From positions 4,071,001 to 4,135,000 of the forward strand of contig JAYJMM010000009.1 in the NCBI GenBank assembly GCA_037349105.1: DNA of 64,000 nt, in the 5' to 3' direction. Of the stretch, positions 48,401-57,400 are shown in pieces (within the stretch, counting starts at the first letter, position 1; every line of letters starts with the position of its first letter). Under the pieces are notes generated by a model. The model saw nothing but the letters and a program-made list of their open reading frames with translations. It was not told the origin of the DNA and made no database searches. The position numbers and the translations under genes were made by a program. Source of the stretch: Limnomonas spitsbergensis (lineage: Eukaryota; Chlorophyta; Chlorophyceae; Chlamydomonadales).

Positions 48401-51400
48401 TTACGGAGATCCGGCGCGTCCAGGCAGGAATTCCCGTTGATGTCGGAGCGGCGAAGAAGCTCCCTTAGGGAGACCTTGTGAAGGGTTCAGGTTAAGGGTT
48501 TAGGGTTTAGGGTGTAGGGTTGAGGAGGCACTGTCACGATTGTCTATTTCCTGTTCGTACTTGGGCTTCAGGGCTGAGGGTTTTGGGTTCACAGGTACGC
48601 TTCAGGTCCAGTGTTTAGGGTCAAAGGTTCAGAGACTTAACGGGTTCAGTCCGAAAACAGCTCCTGGGCTACGGATTCAAACTTCCATAGTGCTGGAGCC
48701 AGGATGGGGCAATGCAATCAGGAATCTACAATCAGGAATCTGGGCGTATCAGAGGGTCAGATATGAACAGCAGGCAGAGGACAGACAAAGCCATTTCTCC
48801 AACAAAAACAGAGGGAATCAGAAGAAATATGCCACAGGTTATTCACCCTTCAAAAACAGGATTCACACTTCACACAATCAGCCACACATTTGTCAGAACC
48901 TTGTAGCCATCTCACACCACAGGCACAAGCCGGTGCTGACCTTGTGGGAGTGCATGTGGGCCTGCAGGGTCACGAAGAAGTGTGACACTGCCGACCTTGG
49001 GTTGGAGACAGAGGTGCCAGACGCGCCGCTGCCGCCACCCGCAGCGGCGGGGGCCATCGCCGGGCGACGTCCGGGCGTTGCCCCGCCGCCTGTAGTACCT
49101 CCGGGCTGCAGGCCACGGCGGTCGCCGCCACGGGCTGCGGCAGCGGCGGCTGCCGGGCCGTGTCCCTTCCTAGCTGCTTCAGTGTAGGTATGATCGGCCA
49201 TGTCCAGCGCCTTGGAGATCTCCTTCAGGGAGCGGCGGTTGTCTGAGGCATGGATGTAAACATGAGACAGAATGTACCTGAGGGGAGGGGGGCAGGCGGA
49301 GATTCAGGAGGGCGGTATTCTGGACAGTTAGGCGGAGGCGGGAGAAGTGGGGCAGCAAATGTCTTGAACGTGATTCAAATGGCTGTTCTGACTGTGCACG
49401 TCCCTTCTCGCTGGCTAGTTGCTGCTCCAGTGAGGCAGTACAAACATCATAAAAATGTGCCTTGCCTCCTCCATCGACCTGCTTCCTGCTCCTCCGCTCT
49501 AATGCTCCCAAGCCCCTTTCCCCTACCCTCCTCCCCGCAACCTCACCTGAACTCCCATGAGGCAAGATCTGGATTGATGATCCTCAGAAATGCGATGCAC
49601 ATCCACTGCACTTCCCTTCCTGCCCCCCTGACCCCGGAACATGTCCCCCCGCTGACATCCCCCCTCTTTTCAACTCACCCCTCCCAGCAGTTGACAAATG
49701 GGGCCTGCCATGACCCCCCCCCTGCACACACACCACCACCCGGCAACCTCACCTGACTCTTAACCTCCCTATAAGTAAGACCTGGGCCGAGGAACTTCAA
49801 GGTCGTGACCCACGCCCCTTAACTTCCTTTCCTGCCCATCTCACCTGACCCCCCCCCCCCCTCATCTGACCGCCCCATTTCCTCTCTCCTCTCAACCACC
49901 TCCCCTGCCACCTCACCTGACCACCCCACCCACCCACCCACCCTCACCTGACCTCCCCATTCTCCCACTCCTCTCAATCCCCCCCTGCCATCTCACCTGA
50001 CCTCCCTAGAAGTTAGACCTGGGTCGAGGATCCTCAAGAACGTGACCCATTGAGCCGGCTCCAGCCAACCTGAGGATTGAATATCGAGACTGGAGAAGAT
50101 GGCCTGTGCATGAGGCTGAAGGGAGAGGAGTGGAGGGGGGAGGGGGGCATGAAGCTGAAGGGAGAGGAGTGGAGGGGGGGGGAGGGGCATGAGAGTGAAG
50201 GGGGAGGAGTGGAGGGGGGGGGGGCATGCGAGTGAAGGGAGGGGAGTGTGGGGAGTGTGGGGGGGGCATGAGACTGAAGTGAGAGGAGTGGAGGGGGGGG
50301 GGGGCATGAGACTGAAGGGGGGGGAGTGGAGGGGGTGGGGGGGGGGGCATGATAATGAAGGAGAGGGAAGATAAACCTCGGTATGAAATTTTGAGGGGCA
50401 ATAGGACAGGGTTTAGGTTACCGGGTTAGGATTTTAGGGCAGAGATGCAGAGACCACTGGTCTATGGTTTAGATTTCAGGCTTAGAGTTCAAGGCTTAGG
50501 GTTTAGGGTGTTGGGTGTTGGTTGTAGTTACGAATACTCAAATCTACATGAGGTTATAATACCTCCCAAGCGAGCCCGCCGTCCTGACCTTGTCCAAGAG
50601 TATTATGCTTGCTACCCGTTGCAGACTGTGTGCCAGGGCGCTGCCAGAACCCACCTACTAGTTGCAGGCTTTGTGCCAGGGCGCTGCCAGAACCCACCTA
50701 CTAGTTGCAGGCTTTGTGCCAGGGCGCTGCCAGAACCCACCTACTAGTTGCATGCTTTGTGCCAGGGCGCTGCCAGAACCCACCTACTGGTTGCACTCTT
50801 TGTGCCAGGGCGCTGCCAGAACCCACCTACTAGTTGCAGGCTTTGTGCCATGGCGATTCCAGAACCCACCTACTAATTGCAGACTGTGTGCCAGGGCGCT
50901 GCCAGAACCCACCTACTAGTTGCAGGCTTTGTGCCAGGGCGCTGCCAGAACCCACCTACTAGTTGCAGGCTTTGTGCCAGGGCGCTGCCAGAACCCACCT
51001 ACTAGTTGCATGCTTTGTGCCAGGGCGCTGCCAGAACCCACCTACTGGTTGCACTCTTTGTGCCAGGGCGCTGCCAGAACCCACCTACTAGTTGCAGGCT
51101 TTGTGCCATGGCGCTGCCAGAACCCACCTACTAGTTGCAGGCTTTGTGCCAGGGCGCTGCCAGAACCCACCTACTAGTTGCATGCTTTGTGCCAGGGCGC
51201 TGCCAGAACCCACCTACTGGTTGCACTCTTTGTGCCAGGGCGCTGCCAGAACCCACCTACTAGTTGCAGGCTTTGTGCCATGGCGATTCCAGAACCCACC
51301 TACTAATTGCAGACTGTGTGCCAGGGCGCTGCCAGAACCCACCTACTAGTTGCAGGCTTTGTGCCAGGGCGCTGCCAGAACCCACCTACTAGTTGCAGGC

Positions 51401-54400
51401 TTTGTGCCAGGGCGCTGCCAGAACCCACCTACTAGTTGCATGCTTTGTGCCAGGGCGCTGCCAGAACCCACCTACTGGTTGCACTCTTTGTGCCAGGGCG
51501 CTGCCAGAACCCACCTACTAGTTGCAGGCTTTGTGCCATGGCGATTCCAGAACCCACCTACTAATTGCAGACTGTGTGCCAGGGCGCTGCCAGAACCCAC
51601 CTACTAGTTGCAGGCTTTGTGCCAGGGCGCTGCCAGAACCCACCTACTGGTTGCAGGCTTTGTGCCAGGGCGCTGCCAGAACCCACCTACTGGTTGCATG
51701 CTTTGTGCCAGGGCGCTGCCAGAACCCACCTACTAGTTGCAGGCTTTGTGCCAGGGCGCTGCCAGAACCCACCTACTGGTTGCACTCTTTGTGCCAGGGC
51801 GCTGCCAGAACCCACCTACTAGTTGCAGGCTTTGTGCCAGGGCGCTGCCAGAACCCACCTACTAGTTGCAGGCTTTGTGCCAGGGCGCTGCCAGAACCCA
51901 CCTACTAGTTGCATGCTTTGTGCCAGGGCGCTGCCAGAACCCACCTACTGGTTGCACTCTTTGTGCCAGGGCGCTGCCAGAACCCACCTACTAGTTGCAG
52001 GCTTTGTGCCATGGCGATTCCAGAACCCACCTACTAATTGCAGACTGTGTGCCAGGGCGCTGCCAGAACCCACCTACTAGTTGCAGGCTTTGTGCCAGGG
52101 CGCTGCCAGAACCCACCTACTAGTTGCAGGCTTTGTGCCAGGGCGCTGCCAGAACCCACCTACTAGTTGCATGCTTTGTGCCAGGGCGCTGCCAGAACCC
52201 ACCTACTGGTTGCACTCTTTGTGCCAGGGCGCTGCCAGAACCCACCTACTAGTTGCAGGCTTTGTGCCATGGCGATTCCAGAACCCACCTACTAATTGCA
52301 GACTGTGTGCCAGGGCGCTGCCAGAACCCACCTACTAGTTGCAGGCTTTGTGCCAGGGCGCTGCCAGAACCCACCTACTGGTTGCAGGCTTTGTGCCAGG
52401 GCGCTGCCAGAACCCACCTACTGGTTGCATGCTTTGTGCCAGGGCGCTGCCAGAACCCACCTACTAGTTGCAGGCTTTGTGCCAGGGCGCTGCCAGAACC
52501 CACCTACTGGTTGCACTCTTTGTGCCAGGGCGCTGCCAGAACCCACCTACTAGTTGCAGACTGTGTGCCAGGGCGCTGCCAGAACCCACCTACTAGTTGC
52601 AGGCTTTGTGCCAGGGCGCTGCCAGAACCCACCTACTGGTTGCATTCTTTGTGCCAGGGCGCTGAAAGAACCCACCTACTAGTTGCAGGCTTTGTGCCAG
52701 GGCGCTGCCAGAACCCACCTACTAGTTTCAGGCTTTGTGCCAGGGCGCTGCCAGAACCCACCTACTAGTTGCAGACTGTGTGCCAGGGCGCTGCCAGAAC
52801 CCACCTACTAGTTGCAGGCTTTGTGCCAGGGCGCTGCCAGAACCCACCTACTAGTTGCAGGCTTTGTGCCGGGGTGCTGCCAGAACCCACTTTCACCTCC
52901 ACTCTGTTCCTTCCAACAGGATGATGGACCATACATCCTACAGTGAGGCGTAAGAGCCCTCCCGACCGTGTTTGGGTGAAACATCCCGTCCTCATGCTGC
53001 AGACTGTAGGCCAGGGCGCTGCCAGGGTGCTGCCTTCACCTCAAATTTTGGAATCTGATAGGGTTCTAAACCCTGAACCATCCATGATATGTTAAGGCAA
53101 TATAGCCATCGTGACCAAGTTTGGGTGTCACAACTTCCCGCTGCAAGCTGCAGGTTGTGTGCCAAGGCGCTATCAGGGCATGCCTGCACTTAACATTCTA
53201 GCCTCCAAAATATTTATAAACCCTTACATTCTAGCCTCCGAAACCTTTATAAACCCTCGATATTACATTTAGGCGACAGTGCCCTCCCCACCTCATTATG
53301 GTGCAGTGTACCTGCCACCCGTTGCAGGCTGGTGGGGCAAGGGGCTTGCTCAGGACCCCGTCATCTGAAGGTTCATAAACCCTATATCATGAACGCATTA
53401 GTTCAACTCGTCCATCATGCCCTCCCTACCTAGTTATCATGCAGCATCCTTGCCACCCGTTGCAGGCTGGGGGGGGAGGAATGCTCCCGGGGCCTGCCTC
53501 CACAACAGGTTCCCATAACCTAATGGTCTACAAACCCTATAACCTGCACCCTGAAGCTGAAATGTACATAATTCCTAACTTATTCTGTAATGGTGCAGTG
53601 CCCCTGCCAGCCGTTGCAGGCTGGGTGTCAGGACGCTGCCGAGGCCTGCCTCCACATCAGTTCCAGTCTCCAGATTGCTTATTAACCCTTAACCCTGCAC
53701 CCATGAGCAGAGATCGTGCATAGTACCCTCCCTACCTTGTTGTGGTGCAGAGTACCCGCCACCCGCTGTAGGATGGGTGCCAGGACGCTGCCGGGGCCTG
53801 CCTCCACTTCCGCCACTGCCTCGTAGCACTCCTCTCCGGCATACTCCACATCCTCAAGATACACGCGGCCGTCATTATCGAAATCCATCAGGGCCTGGAG
53901 GGGGGAGGCAGCAGGATTACAATTATCAGGGGGTGATCAATGTAAAGAGGTGGATGTGGCTGTTTTCGTTCAAGTCATCATCAGGGCCTGAAGAGGGGAG
54001 ACAGCAGGATTGAAATTATGTGGTGATAAATGAAAATAGGTTGATACGTCTGTTTCTCTCAAGTCATCATCAGGGCCTGGCATACAGCGTGGCAAATCCA
54101 CCAAAATAATTATATGATTGAATTTTAGCGCAGGTTCCGGAAAATGAAAAAGAGGTTGCTCCGCCTGTCGTCATCCAGTTTCATCATCAGGGTCTGACTT
54201 ACAGCCTCACATATAGTCCGGGCGGGGAGATGACGTGTCCAGGAAAAAAATAACGATATTATATTGCACTGGTAGGCAAAATATAGAAGGCCCTTCGATG
54301 TAAATACTATTTTAATTGACTTCCTATTATTATTATAATAGATAATTAACTCTTGCAAGATCTGGGCATGGCCTGTGACATCAGGCTTGACGAGCAGTGC

Positions 54401-57400
54401 ACTTATGTACCGCTCATGGTAAAATACTATGTACCGCCTATCGTGAGGTACATTGCCCCTGTTGCTGCTAGGCTGGGCATAGCTTGTGCCATTATGCCAG
54501 GCATTAAAGCATTCTCCAGTATATACTGCCTACAGTGAAGTACGCCGTACTGCCTAAAATGAAGTACTGCACCTCTGTTGCTGCCAGCCTAAACATAGCA
54601 TATTTCATCCAGCCACAGAATACATCATACTCGGGGGTGTACTGCCTGTCATGACGTACTTGCACTGCCTGCCATGAAATACTGTGTACTGCCTCCCATA
54701 CAGCACTGTATACTGCCTACCATGAAGTACTGCGCCTCTGTTGCTGCCAGGCTGGGCATGGCCTCCGCCATCAGGCCCGACAGCTCGCCCTCCACCTCCA
54801 GCGCGCCGTCCAAGTCAGCATCGAGCACAGCAAACAAGTCCTCCAGGGCCAAACCCTTCCGCTACAGGCACAAGATGACAAGGGTTTAGACTTCCGCGTT
54901 TTGGGTTCCGGTCTACCATACACAGGTCCCCTGGGCCAGACCCTTACGCTGTGGGTAGGGGGTGCAGGATCAACTTTTGTGATACGTTAAATCAGGGGTT
55001 TCAACCCTAAACAGAGCCGCTAGCATGCCATCCAGGTCAGCGTCCAGCATGGCAGACAAATCCTTCAGTGTCAAACCCTTGCACTACAGGCATGATACAG
55101 GCAGGGTTTAGTCTTAAGGGTTTCGGGTTCTGTGTCACGACAGGCAGGTCCTACAGCGCAGAACCCTAGCGGTACAGGCACAATATGGGAAGGGTTTACT
55201 CCTCCGGGTTTCAGAAGCAAGCCCTTGCGCTGGCGTGCAGAGGTTTTGGGTACGATACAGGATTTCACTCAACACATTGAACCCTAAAGGTGGTTGTAGG
55301 TAGGCAGGTCCTCCAGCACCAGGCCTTCACGCTGAGAGTGGGGGTATGCTGATATAGGGGGATAAGAACTTGAAGGGTTGGTGTATAACGGGATGGGAGC
55401 AGATTCAAATAGGCTGTGAAAGGTATAATAGAGCCGGCAGGGTGCAGGGTGCAGGGGATGCGGGGCACTGGGTTTGCCTGATGGTATGAAGCCAACCTCT
55501 GAGGTATGAACGTCCTCACTTACAGGTATGAAACCAATCCCTGAGGTATGAACATCCTCACCTGAAGGTATGAAGCAAGGGCTCCATGCAGGTCCCTCTC
55601 AGTGGCCGGCGTCAGGAACACGGCACGTCCCTGTAGGTGTGAACAATGTTGTGTGGCAGTGTGAACATGTGTGACAAAATGAGTATATCCCTGTACACAT
55701 GCGCATTGTGTGAATCCCCTGGAAACACTTCATAACCTGCTCCGGAGCCGCTCCCCTCCTTTGCCCTTTTTCCCACTCCTTCAAATCGTATCTCTCGCCT
55801 GAACCTTCCCCCTCAATTTCTCCGGAGGTGCACCACCCTCCCCATCAATTTTCCACACACCTGCTATTTGTGTGAAACTGTGAACTCACCTGTACTCAGC
55901 TCCCAACCAGGTCTGATCCCTTCCCTCCCTCCCTTTACCCCACACCTTCAATTTGTATTTTTCGCCTAGACCCGCTTACCACCTACTCTGGAGGTTGCAA
56001 CCAACCGCTTCAAGCCCCCTCTATAAGTGTGACCTCACAAGAAACCACTTTCCAACTTGCTCCATGCCCCCCCCACCCTTTTCCCACATCATCTATTTGA
56101 GTGACACCACCTGAGCCCACTTCCCAGCATGCTTTGGAGCCTACGTCCTCTCACTTTTCCCCACTCCTGTTATTTGTGTGACCTCACATGCAAACAACCC
56201 CCAAAGTACTCCGGAGCCGCTCCACACACACCTCACTTTTTCCCACACCTGATATTCGTGTGACCTCAACTGGATGCACTTATCAACTTCCCCCTGAGCC
56301 GTTCACCCCCCCCCCCCCCCATGCCCTCACCCTTTTCCCCACATCTGTGAATTGTGTGGACTCACCTGGACCCACTTCCCAACCTGCTCCGGAGCTGCTC
56401 CACCTCGGACCTCCTTGTACAACAGCTTGCTAACCGAATCCAACAGAAACGGCCTGCCATCCATCTGGACCTCCTGAGGCAAAAAGGGAGGAAGAGAAGC
56501 AGGTGTCACTGTATTATTATTAGGGGTGGGGGATACAAAGCTGTATTATTATCATGCATCTACTGTACGTGTGCTAAGTCCACTTAAGGTTTCTTGCAGT
56601 GAACTTATGAAGCTAAATGAACTCAACACTGAAATAAATGTTCACGTGCTTGCCTTCGCTCACGATCACTAGTAAGGCAGTTCAGGGGTGAGGGGGGGGA
56701 GGGGTCTGCCTAGCTTCCCACTAGCTTCCAGTATAGTTTATGGCTAGCTTGCTGCTAGCTTCATGCATAGCTTTCTACCACATCACCTAGCTTCCTCCCA
56801 GCTACCTATACAGCTTCCCCGGTTGCCGCAAGCTTTAACAACAGCTCCTGTAACTGCACGTACCTTCCTGCAAAGATCCCTGCCACATCACCTAGCTTCC
56901 CGCTGACCTCATGAACACCTGTCGCCACGGCACATAGCCCCCTAGCTCCTTGCGCAGCATCCTGCTAGTCAATGAACAACTTGCGCCACAGCACATAGCT
57001 CCCTAGCTCCTTGTGCAGCATCCCGCTAGTCTATGAACAACTTGCGCCACAGCACATAGCTCCCTAGCTCCTTGCGCAGCATCCCGCTAGTCTATGAACA
57101 ACTTGCGCCACAGCACATAGCTCCCTGCTCGCTTCTTGTACAGGTTCCCAGGTCCCTGCTACCTGTCTGCACAGCTTCCTGCCACAGCACCTAGCTTCCT
57201 GCGACTGCACGTAACATCCCGCAGTCTTCATGTACAGCTTATGCCTTGTCTATGTATAGCTTCTGCCACAGCACCTAGCTTCATGCTAGGTTCATGCACA
57301 ACATCCCGTTACAGCACCTAGCTCCCCTCTAGCTTCCTGTATAGGTTCCCCCTGGCTTCATGTATAGCTTCCGTTACATAAACCTAGCTTCCCACTAGCT

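Noticed and set aside
24075..52885. CRISPR-like arrays
   Set aside because: The units are contiguous with no unique spacers, and the genome is eukaryotic.
50617..52900. Plus-strand 85-171 residue Cys/Ala-rich frames
   Set aside because: The 43-bp unit read over three frames gives this pattern. The array is intronic to the minus-strand gene.
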